64,000 nucleotides of DNA from Gemmata sp051859125 (GCF_051859125.1 NZ_JBHYGG010000223.1:1-64000), one strand, 5' to 3'. Numbered from the stretch's first letter, positions 9,148-18,740 are shown. Translations and numbers: made by a program. The notes: generated by a model not told the origin, from the letters alone.

Positions 9148-10152
9148 ATGACGCCACCCGACTACGCCGCCGCCGTTTCCAGCGCCGCACTGTTCGACAC
9201 GGCCGCCGCGGGGAAGCTGCTGCTCACCGGCGACGACGCGCCGATGTTCCTGGGCAACCTCTCGACGAACGACACGAAGAACCTGCCGCTCGGCGGCGGG
9301 TGCGAGGCGTACCTGTGCGACTCGCGGGCGAAGGTGCAGTTCGCGGTGTGGATCTACCACGTCCTGCTCGCCGACCGCCGGCACGCGATGTGGGTCGAGA
9401 CCACCGCCGGCCGCGGCGCCGACCTCGCGAAGTACCTCGACCGCTACCTCATCTCGGAGCAGGTCGAGATCACCGACGTCACCGACCAGTTCGCCCAGTT
9501 CCACCTCGCCGGGCCGCACGCCGCCGAAGTGTTGGCGAAGGCGCTCGGCGAGCCGGTGCCCGAGTTGCCCGAGTTCGCGCACACCGAGCGGACGTTTGGT
9601 GCCAACGCAACGTGCAACGTTCGCCGCCGCGACCTGCTCGGCGTGCCGGGGTTCGATCTCGTGTGCCTGAAGGAGCGGGCCGACGGCGTCCGCGGGTTGC
9701 TCGTTGCCGCAGGGGCGGTGCCGGGAACGGCCGAGACGTTCGAGACGCTCCGAATCGAGGCCGGCACGCCGCTGTTCGGCCCGGACATCGACGCGAACCG
9801 GTTCGTGATGGAGGTCGGCCGCGCGCCGCGGGCGGTAAGCTACTCGAAGGGGTGCTACCTCGGCCAGGAGCCGATCGTGATGGCCCGCGACCGGGCCGGG
9901 CACGTCAACCGTGCGTTCCTCGGCCTGAAAGTCCTCGACGGCGGCCCGCTCCCGGCCGGCGCGAAGGTGTTCCGCGACGGGCAGGAGGTCGGCGTTGTGA
10001 CATCGAGTTGTCACTCGCCGCGGCTGGGAGTGCCGGTGGCGCTGGCGTACCTGCGGTGGAAGCACCAGGAGCCCGGCACGAAGATGGAGGCCGAGACCCC
10101 AACCGGCCGCCAACCCGTCGAGGTGACCGGGCTGCCGCCGGTGGCGGGATGA
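9148..10152 (+). CDS. ygfZ: YgfZ/GcvT-like folate-binding protein
   Basis: The 334-residue product has the aminomethyltransferase (GcvT) fold and the diagnostic YgfZ motif SKGCYLGQEP, with the conserved cysteine at residue 236 (about C228 in E. coli YgfZ). YgfZ/Caf17 proteins use tetrahydrofolate to help assemble or repair certain iron-sulfur enzymes in the cytosol, for example those modifying tRNA. The N-terminal half has FDTAAAGKLLLTGDDAPMFL and an RYLISEQVEITDVT segment typical of the fold. The start at 9148 begins at the conserved region; the frame is open upstream but overlaps the LarA-like gene. An iron-sulfur client, IspG, is encoded about 13 kb away. Confidence 0.88.
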   Translation: MTPPDYAAAVSSAALFDTAAAGKLLLTGDDAPMFLGNLSTNDTKNLPLGGGCEAYLCDSRAKVQFAVWIYHVLLADRRHAMWVETTAGRGADLAKYLDRYLISEQVEITDVTDQFAQFHLAGPHAAEVLAKALGEPVPELPEFAHTERTFGANATCNVRRRDLLGVPGFDLVCLKERADGVRGLLVAAGAVPGTAETFETLRIEAGTPLFGPDIDANRFVMEVGRAPRAVSYSKGCYLGQEPIVMARDRAGHVNRAFLGLKVLDGGPLPAGAKVFRDGQEVGVVTSSCHSPRLGVPVALAYLRWKHQEPGTKMEAETPTGRQPVEVTGLPPVAG

Positions 10153-10180
10153 GTCGAGAGTCGAGAGGGGGCGTTGGAGA

Positions 10181-10609
10181 TTACCTCCGGCCGGACCGTT
10201 CGGCGTGGACCGACTCGCGGGACCTGGCTTGGTACTCGGGCAGGCGACCGAATTCTGCCAGGCGGCGGTGGATCCGATCCTGGAGGTCGCTTGACCGTAG
10301 AGCGATCCCCTCCCGGTCCGTGGTGCACTTCGCCGCCGGCATGAAGTAGTCGTTGACCATGTTCGGGAGCCAACGGTAGAGGAAGTCGAACAGTGGGATC
10401 GGGGCGGGCTCACCGCCCTCGAACTGATCCGCCAGGAGCTCCGCCTCTTCGCGGGTGGACCAGAAGGGCATGACCGACCACTCGCCCGTCTCCCCCGAGT
10501 CCCAGTTCGCGAAGCCCCGCGTCATGCGGATGCCCCACACGACCTCGCTGTCGGCGACCTCTCGAACGAATCGCAAGAGGTTTGCTTCGTGGTCGGTGGG
10601 GTCTGCCAA
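10181..10609 (-). CDS. DUF2750 domain-containing protein
   Basis: The 142-residue protein contains VWGIRMTRGFANWDSGETGE, PFWSTREEAELLADQF and IPLFDFLYRWLPNM, which fit DUF2750, a small cytosolic family of unknown function. The predicted start is TTG at 10609, supported by GGGAG six bases upstream; there is no ATG that keeps the conserved N-terminal residues. It lies 33 bases downstream of the TerB-like gene on the same strand and convergent with the YgfZ-like gene. The C-terminal 40 residues are charged and poorly conserved in appearance. Confidence 0.8.
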   Translation of the reverse strand: MADPTDHEANLLRFVREVADSEVVWGIRMTRGFANWDSGETGEWSVMPFWSTREEAELLADQFEGGEPAPIPLFDFLYRWLPNMVNDYFMPAAKCTTDREGIALRSSDLQDRIHRRLAEFGRLPEYQARSRESVHAERSGRR

Positions 10610-10642
10610 GGTCGACTCCCGATTTGGCGCCGGCTGCCTCGC

Positions 10643-11083
10643 TCACCCGCGGTTCTTGATGATCATGACCTGGATGATCATCTTGGCCTCGTCGTCGTCG
10701 ATTTCGAGGGCGGACTGGAGCTTCTCGATCAGCTCCTTCTCGTCGTCCTCGACGGCCCCGTCGGCGAGGACGATGTCGACCGCGTTGGCGAACGCCGGGC
10801 CGCGGAGCCGCTCGGGCAGGGCGGGGGCGCACTTCTCGACCAGCGCGTCCGGCCCGCCCTTCTTGAGCACCTTCAGCAGCGTGTCCATCAGCTTGTTGAA
10901 CTTGTCGGGCGTGAAGCTCGAAAACAGCTTCATCCGCTCGATCGCGCCCCACAGCCCGCGGGCCTCCTCCTCGGAGATGTGCCCGTCGGCCGCGGCCGCC
11001 GCCAGCAGCACGCCCGCGAACCCCTCGTGGGGGCCGAACGTGGTCTTGTTCTCCCCGCCCCCGAACATGTCGAACAGGCCCAT
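10643..11083 (-). CDS. TerB-like protein
   Basis: This 146-residue helical protein has two acidic metal-binding-like segments, AAAADGHISEEEARGLW near residue 25 and VLADGAVEDDEKELI near residue 110. This is the arrangement of TerB/DjlA-type domains of the tellurite resistance family. It begins with a Gly-rich MGLFDMFGGGENKTTFGP tail. The frame is open 20 codons upstream, but ATG at 11083 marks the natural start. TerB domains often act in membrane-linked stress or phage-defence complexes, but no other ter gene is nearby. It probably forms a transcription unit with the DUF2750 gene downstream. Confidence 0.85.
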   Translation of the reverse strand: MGLFDMFGGGENKTTFGPHEGFAGVLLAAAAADGHISEEEARGLWGAIERMKLFSSFTPDKFNKLMDTLLKVLKKGGPDALVEKCAPALPERLRGPAFANAVDIVLADGAVEDDEKELIEKLQSALEIDDDEAKMIIQVMIIKNRG

Positions 11084-11165
11084 GGCCGTCTCCTGTGTGC
11101 CTCGCGTGCCACAGATTCTCCGCCACGCCCCGGAGGCTGTCAAGCAGCGGGGCCGGAACGTCGCG

Positions 11166-14120
11166 TCACTTCCCGCCGGGGAGGTCCACCTGCGTCTTTT
11201 GCATCAGGTACGCCACCAGGTCGCGGACCTGCTCCCTCGTGAGCGAATCGAGCTGCCCCTCGGGCATGATCGACAGCGGCGAGTCCTTCACGCCGTCCAC
11301 ATCGTCGGGCGAGAGCGTGATGCGGTCGGTCGCCGTTTGCACCACGACGCGGGCCGCGGTGCGCTCGACGATGATGCCGGTGATGACGCGGTCGTCGGCC
11401 GTGCGGACCACCGACATGCGGTAGTCGCGGCCCACCTCGGCGCTCGGGTCGATCACGTTGCCGAGCAGGTAGTCGAGGTCCGACCGGTTCGAGCCGGTGA
11501 TGTCCGGACCGACCGTCCCGCCCTCGCCGAACAACTTGTGGCACTGCTGGCACGACTTCGTGAACAGCGCCCGACCGGCCTTCAGGTCGGCGGTTCTGAG
11601 ATACGCGGGCGTCAGCATCCCCTTGTACTTCGCCATCAACTCGCCGCGCTTCGGGTTCGTGTCGCGGACCTCGCCCCACACCTCCTTGAGCCGCGCGTTC
11701 AGCTTCGGGTCGCCGAGCGCGAACACCTGCCGGGCCGCGAACGCCGACACGTCCACCCGCGGGACCGCCTTCGATTCGAGGGCGTCGAGGAGCGCACCCG
11801 CGTACTCCGTGCGCGACGCGAGCGCCGCCACCGCGTCCTGCTTCTCGTCGGAACTTAGCGCCGGGTAGGCCGCGAGGATGTGCTTCGGCGTGTTCGGGTC
11901 CGAGAACGCGCCGAGCCCGCGGAGCGCGGCGCGGCGGGTGGCCTTGTCGGTGAGTTGCTCGTGCAGCACCGGCGCGAGGTCCGGGACTCGCTTGGAGATG
12001 AGCGTCTCCAGCGCCGCGACCCGCTCGGCGGCCGCCGCGGCCGGGTTTCGTGCGATCGTGCGGAGGTCGGCGAGCGCCTGCGGGTCGCCGAACACGACCG
12101 CGAGCGCCATCGCGTTCTCGCGGGTCGCGCGGTCGGCGCCGTCGCGGAGCTTCGCGTACACCGCCGCCCACCCGGCCGGCATCGGCAGCGACTTGCGGCC
12201 GCGGAGCCCCTCGCGTGCGCCGGCGAGCCAGTCGGCCTGCACCGTCGCGCCGGCCTTCGCGATCGCCTCGACGAGCGGCGTGAGGTCGCCCTTGTCCCCC
12301 TGCGTGGAAGCGTGGTCCGCGAGCCGCCGCGCCACGAACCGGCGCACCAGCGGCACCTCGGCCTTCGCAGCGAGTTCGAGCGCCTTCGCCGGGTTCTCGG
12401 GGACGAGCGGCTCGATCGCGTACCAGTACACGAGCGGCAGGTTCGCGTCGCCGGCGTCCTCCGCGTGCCGCACCAACTCGGCGGCGATGTCCCAGCGCTT
12501 GTCGAGCGGGAGCCGCTGGAGTGCGGACGCGAGTTCGAGCCGCACGACCTGCGACGCATCGGCCTTCGCCATCTCGCGGAACTTCGCGAGCACCTCGGGC
12601 GTTGGCGACTCGGCCTCGCCCGCGAGCCGCACGGCCCAGCCGCGAACGTGCGCGTCGCGATCGGCGAGCAGCGGGGCCGGGTCGAGCACGCCGAGCGCCC
12701 GGAGCGTCCACATCGCCCGCAACCGCCGCGTCTCGTCGGGGTTCTGCGCGAGGATTGCGTCGAGCAGCTTCACCGCGTTGGCGCTCACCTTGGCGTCGCT
12801 CGCGGCACGCTCTTGAAGGACGCGGCGGGCGGTGCGAACGTACCAGTCGTTCTTGTGCAGGTGCAGTTCGACCAGTTGGGCGTCGCTCAACTTCGCGAGA
12901 TCGACCGGCTTCGCCTTCGCGTCGGCGTGCGAGATCTTGTAGATGCGGCCGGTGCCGCGGTCGGGCTTGAGCGTGTGGCACTCGCCCGTGTCGGACCAGT
13001 CGGACACGAACACGCTGCCGTCCGGGCCGGTGCGGAGCGTGACGCCCATGAACCACGGGTCGGCCGACAGCATGAAGTCCCTGCCGTGGCTCGCGGTGTA
13101 CCCGGACCCCTTCGCCTTCAGCACGTCGTTGTTGATCCGCCGCCCGTGGACGTTGCACATGAACGCGGTGTTGCGGTAGTTCGCCGGGAACGAGTCGCCG
13201 AGGTAGACGAGCGTGCCGCAGTGCGAGTGGCCGCCGCCGAGGGCGAGCGTGTCCGGCGAGCCGAGCGCGGCCCGCAGGTCGCCGCCGGGGTAGTGCAGGT
13301 GGTCCGCGACCGTCGGGATGCGCTCGTAGGCGTACAGGCTCGACGCCCGGTTCCGCCACGGCTCGTAGTGCCCGCCGGGGATCATGTGGAACAGGTGCGG
13401 GTTCACGCAGTTCGACACGAAGCACTGGCCGTAGTCGTCGAAGTCCACGCCCCACGGGTTCGTCGTGCCGTCCGCGAACGTCTCGAACACGCGGCGCGTC
13501 GGGTGGAAGCGGTACACGCCGCCGTCGCACGGCACCCGCTTGTCGGCGGGGGTTCCCGGCTTGCCGACCAGCGACGGGCTGGTGCGGCCGTGCCCGCCGT
13601 ACAGCCAGCCGTCCGGTCCCCAGGTGAACCCGTTCGCGAGGTTGTGCCGGCTCTCCTTGTACCCGAACCCGTCGAACACGACCTCGGGCGGCCCGTCGGG
13701 CTTGTCGTCGCCGTCGCGGTCCGGGACGAAGTACAGGCACGGGGGCGACATCACCCACACGCCCCCGAACCCGACCTCGATGCCGGTGGCGTAGTTGAAC
13801 CCCTCGTAGAAGACGGTCCGCTTGTCGGCCTTTCCGTCGCAATCGGCGTCTTCGAGGATCGTGACGCGGTCCTTCCCGGTCGCCTGCCAGTTGCCGTAGT
13901 TGAACGCCTCCAGAACCCACACCCGGCCGCGGGCGTCGAGGGTGAAGGAGATCGGCTGCACGACCTCCGGCTCGGCGGCGAACGCCTGCATCCGGAACCC
14001 GTCGGGGAGGACCGCGTTCTTCGCGGCCCTCTCGGCGGCGAGCGGCCCGGCGTTCGGGACCGGCTCCGCGGCGGCGAGGAGTGTCGTCAGGGCGAGCAGG
14101 GCGGGCAGCGAGCAGCGCAT
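11166..14120 (-). CDS. PVC-type haem-binding CxxCH protein (dehydrogenase-like propeller)
   Basis: The 984-residue exported protein has a signal peptide (MRCSLPALLALTTLLAAAEP). A glucose-dehydrogenase-like beta-propeller follows (GFRMQAFAAEPEVVQPISFT, GRVWVLEAFNYG, ANGFTWGPDGWLYGGHG, TTNPWGVDFDDYGQCF). A helical, HEAT-like region occupies roughly residues 420-800, and a C-terminal cytochrome c domain carries CQQCHKLFGEGGTVGPDITG. This is the standard architecture of the PVC membrane-bound dehydrogenase family; it is probably periplasmic and redox-active on an unknown, perhaps sugar-like, substrate. It is divergent from the TadE-like genes across a 405-base gap. Confidence 0.93.
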   Translation of the reverse strand: MRCSLPALLALTTLLAAAEPVPNAGPLAAERAAKNAVLPDGFRMQAFAAEPEVVQPISFTLDARGRVWVLEAFNYGNWQATGKDRVTILEDADCDGKADKRTVFYEGFNYATGIEVGFGGVWVMSPPCLYFVPDRDGDDKPDGPPEVVFDGFGYKESRHNLANGFTWGPDGWLYGGHGRTSPSLVGKPGTPADKRVPCDGGVYRFHPTRRVFETFADGTTNPWGVDFDDYGQCFVSNCVNPHLFHMIPGGHYEPWRNRASSLYAYERIPTVADHLHYPGGDLRAALGSPDTLALGGGHSHCGTLVYLGDSFPANYRNTAFMCNVHGRRINNDVLKAKGSGYTASHGRDFMLSADPWFMGVTLRTGPDGSVFVSDWSDTGECHTLKPDRGTGRIYKISHADAKAKPVDLAKLSDAQLVELHLHKNDWYVRTARRVLQERAASDAKVSANAVKLLDAILAQNPDETRRLRAMWTLRALGVLDPAPLLADRDAHVRGWAVRLAGEAESPTPEVLAKFREMAKADASQVVRLELASALQRLPLDKRWDIAAELVRHAEDAGDANLPLVYWYAIEPLVPENPAKALELAAKAEVPLVRRFVARRLADHASTQGDKGDLTPLVEAIAKAGATVQADWLAGAREGLRGRKSLPMPAGWAAVYAKLRDGADRATRENAMALAVVFGDPQALADLRTIARNPAAAAAERVAALETLISKRVPDLAPVLHEQLTDKATRRAALRGLGAFSDPNTPKHILAAYPALSSDEKQDAVAALASRTEYAGALLDALESKAVPRVDVSAFAARQVFALGDPKLNARLKEVWGEVRDTNPKRGELMAKYKGMLTPAYLRTADLKAGRALFTKSCQQCHKLFGEGGTVGPDITGSNRSDLDYLLGNVIDPSAEVGRDYRMSVVRTADDRVITGIIVERTAARVVVQTATDRITLSPDDVDGVKDSPLSIMPEGQLDSLTREQVRDLVAYLMQKTQVDLPGGK

Positions 14121-14525
14121 CGGAGACCCCCGGAGACGTGACTGGGAGCAGAGCGTTACGACTGATTATGCGACCCCGCGGGGCGGAACCCAGGTGCCGA
14201 ACCGCCCGATTTCGGGCCGCGGAAAGGTACTTTGGCCGGGTGATAATAGTTGGCAAGGAGAGCAATTCAGGGCCGTTTGGGCTGCGGCTTGTGTGTTCCG
14301 GTCGACGGAACCGTGTCAACGAGCGAGAATCGGTTGATTCCGTCGAGCGGCACCATTCAGGTACGGGCTGAATGGTTGTCCGAAATCCAGACTCGGTGTC
14401 GGAATTTTTTGGGCGAACCGCCCCAACCCGCAAGCCTGTGAAGTAGTATGAGACAGAGATCAAGGTTAGTCGTAAGAGGCACCATTGCCTCAAGTTCACC
14501 CCCATCTGCTTGCGGGAGGTCTGCG
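14121..14525. other. Intergenic region between divergent genes
   Basis: This 405-base region separates the PVC haem protein from the TadE-like operon and must hold promoters for both. It is less GC-rich than the flanking genes, with stretches such as TGATAATAGTTGGCAAGG near 14240. I see no convincing repeat, RNA gene or operator. A ribosome site (GGGAGG) lies at its right end before 14526. Confidence 0.5.
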
Positions 14526-15104
14526 ATGATCCGCCAACGGGTGCCTTCGCGTCGGGCAGTCGCCGCGATCGAGTTGGCGCTGGTCACGTCGGCCATCATC
14601 GTCCCCCTCCTGTTCGGCGTGTGGGAGGTCGGCCGCCTCGTGCAGGTGAAGCAGATCGTCTCGAACGCCGCCCGCGAGGGCGCACGGCTCGCGGCCCAGG
14701 GGTACACGATCAACAGCACCGGGACGCCGATCGAGGTGTACGCGACGGCCGGTTCGTACAACGTCAAGAACACCGTGTACCAGTACCTCGTGTCGATGGG
14801 CCTCAAGGCACTTCAGCCGGCCGACGTCACGGTCACGTTCCAGTTCACGTCCCCCAACGGGGCGGACGGCAAGGTGAACCCGCTCGGGACGCCGGCCGAC
14901 CCCTACCAGGGGATCAAGGGCCAGCCGCTCCTGGTCACCGTGTCCGTCCCCTGGGACAAGGTCCGCTGGATCAACGCCGGGCTCATCAAGCCGACGACCG
15001 TGGCGTTCACCGTGCGGTGGGAGATGCTTCGGGACGAGGCGTTCACCGTGAACGAGAACCTCCCGAAGCCCGGTGCCGACCCGGACAACCCCGAGGACTG
15101 GTGA
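14526..15104 (+). CDS. TadE-like pseudopilin
   Basis: This 192-residue protein has a short basic N-terminus (MIRQRVPSRRAVAAIELALV) followed by one hydrophobic segment (about residues 15-35), matching TadE family minor pseudopilins, where the G/A-x-x-x-E processing region precedes the membrane helix. The rest is probably extracytoplasmic. The start is fixed by GGGAGG upstream at about 14515. It is the first of three consecutive pilus-type genes; no Tad ATPase, TadB/C platform or secretin is in the window, so where these proteins are assembled is not visible. Confidence 0.85.
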   Translation: MIRQRVPSRRAVAAIELALVTSAIIVPLLFGVWEVGRLVQVKQIVSNAAREGARLAAQGYTINSTGTPIEVYATAGSYNVKNTVYQYLVSMGLKALQPADVTVTFQFTSPNGADGKVNPLGTPADPYQGIKGQPLLVTVSVPWDKVRWINAGLIKPTTVAFTVRWEMLRDEAFTVNENLPKPGADPDNPEDW

Positions 15105-15162
15105 GCCGCCCCGCGCCTCCAGGCGAGTTCCCGTTCCATTCCCCGTGCGAGAGGGTCCGTCG

Positions 15163-15720
15163 ATGATGCTCCGAAACACGCGCCGGACCCGCCGCGGGGC
15201 CGCCATTGTCGAGGCCGCCTTCACCCTGGCGATCTTCTGCCTGCTCCTGTTCGGGATCTTCGAGTACTGCCGGTACCTGTTCGTGCTCCACGTCACCGAC
15301 CTGGCGACCCGCGAGGGCGCGCGGTACGCCTGCGTGAACGCGGACAAGCCGACGAACTTCGACACGACCCCCTACACCGACGGGGCGGGCCGGACGTACG
15401 TGAGCATCAAGACGTACGCCGAGGCGCGGATGGGCGGCACCGCGGTCCAGATCGTCGGCTACCAGTTCGCGGTGTACGCGGTGGACCCCGCCGGGTTGCT
15501 GCAGACGCCGCCGGTCGTGCGGCCGAAATCGAAGAGCGGGACGGTGTTCCCGAACCCGTTCAACCCCAGCGACTCGAACAAGCAGAGCTGGAACTTCGCG
15601 TCGTTCCCGGACCGGATCGCGGTCCACGTTCGGGGGACGTTCCGCCCGTTCCTGCCGAGCCTGTTGAAGATGTCGGACATCCCGGTCAACGTCATCAGCA
15701 TGTCCGGGGTCGAGGGGTAG
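15163..15720 (+). CDS. TadE/TadG-like pseudopilin
   Basis: The 185-residue product repeats the plan of its neighbour: basic start (MMLRNTRRTRRGAAIVEAAF), a single membrane helix (LAIFCLLLFGIFEYCRYLF) and a soluble domain with a conserved REGARYACV segment. This REGAR motif just after the helix occurs in both TadE-like proteins here and is typical of the family. It starts 58 bases after the first gene; two adjacent ATGs (15163 and 15166) are both possible. It likely works with the upstream and downstream proteins in an envelope appendage. Confidence 0.85.
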   Translation: MMLRNTRRTRRGAAIVEAAFTLAIFCLLLFGIFEYCRYLFVLHVTDLATREGARYACVNADKPTNFDTTPYTDGAGRTYVSIKTYAEARMGGTAVQIVGYQFAVYAVDPAGLLQTPPVVRPKSKSGTVFPNPFNPSDSNKQSWNFASFPDRIAVHVRGTFRPFLPSLLKMSDIPVNVISMSGVEG

Positions 15721-15811
15721 CGTCCCGCCCCGTCGCCCCGGGCCGCCGCGCGGCGGCCCCGTGTCGGATTCCCTCGCCGCGGCGGCACTGGCCGCCCTTC
15801 TGGAGAGCGTC

Positions 15812-18715
15812 ATGGTCAAGCGGGTCCACCACCGCCGGCGGGACGGGACGATCCTCCCGATGCTCGCGGTCTGCCTCATCGGCCTGTTCGGGTTCATCGG
15901 CCTCGCCGTGGACCTCGGCATGCTCGCGGTCTCGCGGACCCAGTCCCAGAACGCGGCCGACACCGCGTCCCTGGCCGCGTGCCGGACGCTCAACACGAAG
16001 CCCGGGTCGGTCAACAGTAACCTGGTGAACGCCGTCGCCGCCGGGAAGTCCCGGGTGACGACGAACCGGTACATGAGCCAGAACTTCGTCAACGCCCAGA
16101 TCTCGAAGATCGAGGCCGGCCAGTACCTGTACGACCCGGTGTCCGAGATCTTCCGCGTTGCGACGTGGACCGACGTGACCAATAACCAGTCGGCCACCCC
16201 GACCGGCGGGGGGTCGTGGACCGCCATCAAGGTGACGCTCGCGGTCAGCCAGCCCACGTACTTCATGCGGGTGTTCGGGGTCAACGGGATGCCGACCGGG
16301 GCCAAGGCCACGGCCGTGTTCAAGCCCCGCGACATCGCGTTCGTCCTCGACATGACCGGGTCGATGGCGTTCTCCAGCGTGTTCAACGAGGGCGGCCAAT
16401 CGATGAACCCGGACGACATCATCCCGCGGTTCGGGCACTACGCGAACGCACCGACGAACTCGATCCGGGCGACGGCCAACAAGGCCAACGGCAGCGGCGA
16501 GGCCATCTCCCGGAACAACTACACGGTCACCACCCCCGGCGGCCCGCCGATCATCCGGAACTTCTACTTCGACCCGTCGAACGTCGGGTCCCCTGAAACC
16601 CCGGCGTTCCCCCTGACCGTCGTCGGGGGCTTCCCGAACCTGAAGAACGCCTTCCACCGGTGGAGCCCGGACCAGTCCGGCGGCGACTCGCCCCCCGGCT
16701 CGGGGTACACGCCTTACACCTACGACACCAGCGGGTACGACGCCTTCCACAACGGGACCGAGGGGAACCCGAAGGGGCCGACCCCCGCCCCCGCCTCGTT
16801 CGGGACGATGACCGACGCGGGGGGCAGCACCTACGAGGGCGACCGGTGGCGGCGGTCCGACGGGTCGATCGACAAGGTCGACACCACCTGGACCAGCGCC
16901 AAGCGGGCGCCCATCAACGCCGCGGAACTCCTCGGCTACACTTACACCAGTACGACGGTCGGCGGCGTGAACGTCACCCGGTTCCGCGACCCGGTGTGGG
17001 AGCAGTACGGGTACGACCTGGACATCCCCGGGTACCGCACGTTCCGGAGCAGCAGCACGACGCCCTCGAACCCGGGTGCGTACGGGGGCAACGGCGGGCA
17101 GTTGGTGCCCCCGGGCGACCGGTTCAAGGGGTACTCGATGGGGCCGGGGTACTGGGGCAAGACGTTCTTCATCTGGCCGCCCGACCCCCGCACCCCGGTC
17201 GGCCAACCGGGTGACGCCAACTACGTCGCCGGCGACTGGCGGCTCCGGTTCTTCCACCGGAACGACGGCTCGACGTGGGGCGTGAACTACGACACCCAGG
17301 GGTCCACCCCGGCCGGCGGCGTCAACAGCTCGCTGCTAAACACCGGCTCGAGCACGGTCTTGGCGACCGGCACCGGGAACTGGCGGGTCGACTACCCGGC
17401 AGTGCTCCGGTGGATCAAGAGCGGGCCTCAGGTGCTCCCTCCGAACCTCCGGGCCGGGCACGTCGTGTACTACACGTCCATCCCCAACGACGTGGACACC
17501 GGTGCCACCGGGCTGAGTTCCGTGGAGATCCTCGACCGGGTGTTCTGGAAGCGGTACATCGACTACGTCGTCGCGTACAACCGGAACGACAGTGGCGACC
17601 TGTACGGCTCGGCCGACAGTTGGTCGGTCAGCGGGGGCGGGCGGCGGGTCAACACGACCGCCATGGAGACGTGGACCGGCCCGTCGGGCGCCTGGATCGG
17701 GGGCGACGTGCGGAAGCCGTACATGGCGTACAACGACAGCTCGAACCGCCCGCGGCTACACTTCTGGTTCGGCCCCCTGTCGATGGTGGACTTTCTGGGC
17801 GCGAACAGCTCGCACAACAACTGGCTGCCCGGGACGTGCAACGAGGCCCAGTGCTGGCAGCTCAAGGCCGGCATGAACTCGGTGCTCGACGACGTTAAGA
17901 ACAACCACCCGAACAACTACGCCGGGCTCGTGCTGTTCGCCAACAGCGGGTACAACAACATCCGCCGGCCGATGGGCCAGAGGTTCGAGTCCCTGAAGAA
18001 CGCCCTGTTCTACCCGAAGTCGCTGCTCAACACGATCGACGCGGGCGGGGCGGCGGCGATCACCGCAGAGGTCCGGCCCTACAACAGTTCGTTCGGCAGC
18101 GTGGGGCAGGATGAGATCCCGAACGCCGACGGGTCGACCGACCCGAACACCGGGCTGTCGTACGGGTTCAACCTGCTGTCCCCGTCGGCCACGCTCCCGA
18201 CGGGCACCTACGGGACCACCAAGGGCCGCCGGGGCGCGGGCAAGGTCGTCATCTTCGAGACCGACGGGGTGCCGAACAACTGGCGGACCTTCTCGTTCGT
18301 CCAGGCCGGGTTCAATTCGTACTACCCGAACTCCACTGCGAACAACTCGGCGGGCAACGGCGACGCGACCTCCATCGCCCAGACGGTCGCGGTCGTCAGC
18401 CAGATGAACGTGCAGATGGCCACCACGGCCAGCGGTAACAGTGGGCTGAGCCTGCCGAACGCTCCGGTTCGGGTGTACCCGATTGCGTTCGGCGACCTGT
18501 TCGACGAGGTCCTGGCCCCGTCCGCCACGTTCCGGCCGACCGCCCTGAAGTTCATGGCGGACATCGCCGCCGCCGGGAACACGGGGGTGGCCGGTGCCTC
18601 GACGATCGCCCCGGCGCAGATCATCACCGGCCCGTACCAGACCCGCATCGACAACCTCAAGACCTGCATGGAGAACATCTTCCAGAGCGGCGTCGGCGTC
18701 ACCCTCGTGGAGTGA
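15812..18715 (+). CDS. TadG-like protein with vWA domain and large insertion
   Basis: This 967-residue protein begins like TadG: a basic stretch with RRRDGTILPMLA and a membrane helix to about residue 40, then a TadG-type domain (ADTASLAACRTLN). A von Willebrand A domain follows, with MIDAS motif DIAFVLDMTGSM (D180), a later LVLFANSGYNN strand near residue 705 and the FETDGVPNN loop with D818. In normal vWA domains the first and last of these lie about 100 residues apart; here about 490 extra residues, rich in Gly, Tyr, Pro and Trp, are inserted after MIDAS motif 1. The start at 15812 follows TGGAGAG. The protein is last in the TadE/TadG operon and is followed by a terminator. Confidence 0.88.
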   Translation: MVKRVHHRRRDGTILPMLAVCLIGLFGFIGLAVDLGMLAVSRTQSQNAADTASLAACRTLNTKPGSVNSNLVNAVAAGKSRVTTNRYMSQNFVNAQISKIEAGQYLYDPVSEIFRVATWTDVTNNQSATPTGGGSWTAIKVTLAVSQPTYFMRVFGVNGMPTGAKATAVFKPRDIAFVLDMTGSMAFSSVFNEGGQSMNPDDIIPRFGHYANAPTNSIRATANKANGSGEAISRNNYTVTTPGGPPIIRNFYFDPSNVGSPETPAFPLTVVGGFPNLKNAFHRWSPDQSGGDSPPGSGYTPYTYDTSGYDAFHNGTEGNPKGPTPAPASFGTMTDAGGSTYEGDRWRRSDGSIDKVDTTWTSAKRAPINAAELLGYTYTSTTVGGVNVTRFRDPVWEQYGYDLDIPGYRTFRSSSTTPSNPGAYGGNGGQLVPPGDRFKGYSMGPGYWGKTFFIWPPDPRTPVGQPGDANYVAGDWRLRFFHRNDGSTWGVNYDTQGSTPAGGVNSSLLNTGSSTVLATGTGNWRVDYPAVLRWIKSGPQVLPPNLRAGHVVYYTSIPNDVDTGATGLSSVEILDRVFWKRYIDYVVAYNRNDSGDLYGSADSWSVSGGGRRVNTTAMETWTGPSGAWIGGDVRKPYMAYNDSSNRPRLHFWFGPLSMVDFLGANSSHNNWLPGTCNEAQCWQLKAGMNSVLDDVKNNHPNNYAGLVLFANSGYNNIRRPMGQRFESLKNALFYPKSLLNTIDAGGAAAITAEVRPYNSSFGSVGQDEIPNADGSTDPNTGLSYGFNLLSPSATLPTGTYGTTKGRRGAGKVVIFETDGVPNNWRTFSFVQAGFNSYYPNSTANNSAGNGDATSIAQTVAVVSQMNVQMATTASGNSGLSLPNAPVRVYPIAFGDLFDEVLAPSATFRPTALKFMADIAAAGNTGVAGASTIAPAQIITGPYQTRIDNLKTCMENIFQSGVGVTLVE

Positions 18716-18740
18716 CGCGGCACCCCTGGGGCTCACCCGG

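Noticed and set aside
14230..14265. Sigma-54-like TTGGCAAGGAGAGCAATTC
   Set aside because: The spacing between the GG and GC elements is two bases too short for a sigma-54 promoter.
11140..14505. Frame of 1121 codons on the minus strand overlapping the PVC haem protein
   Set aside because: It is out of frame with the CxxCH protein at 11166 and is Arg/Gly/Pro-rich noise, as expected in high-GC DNA.
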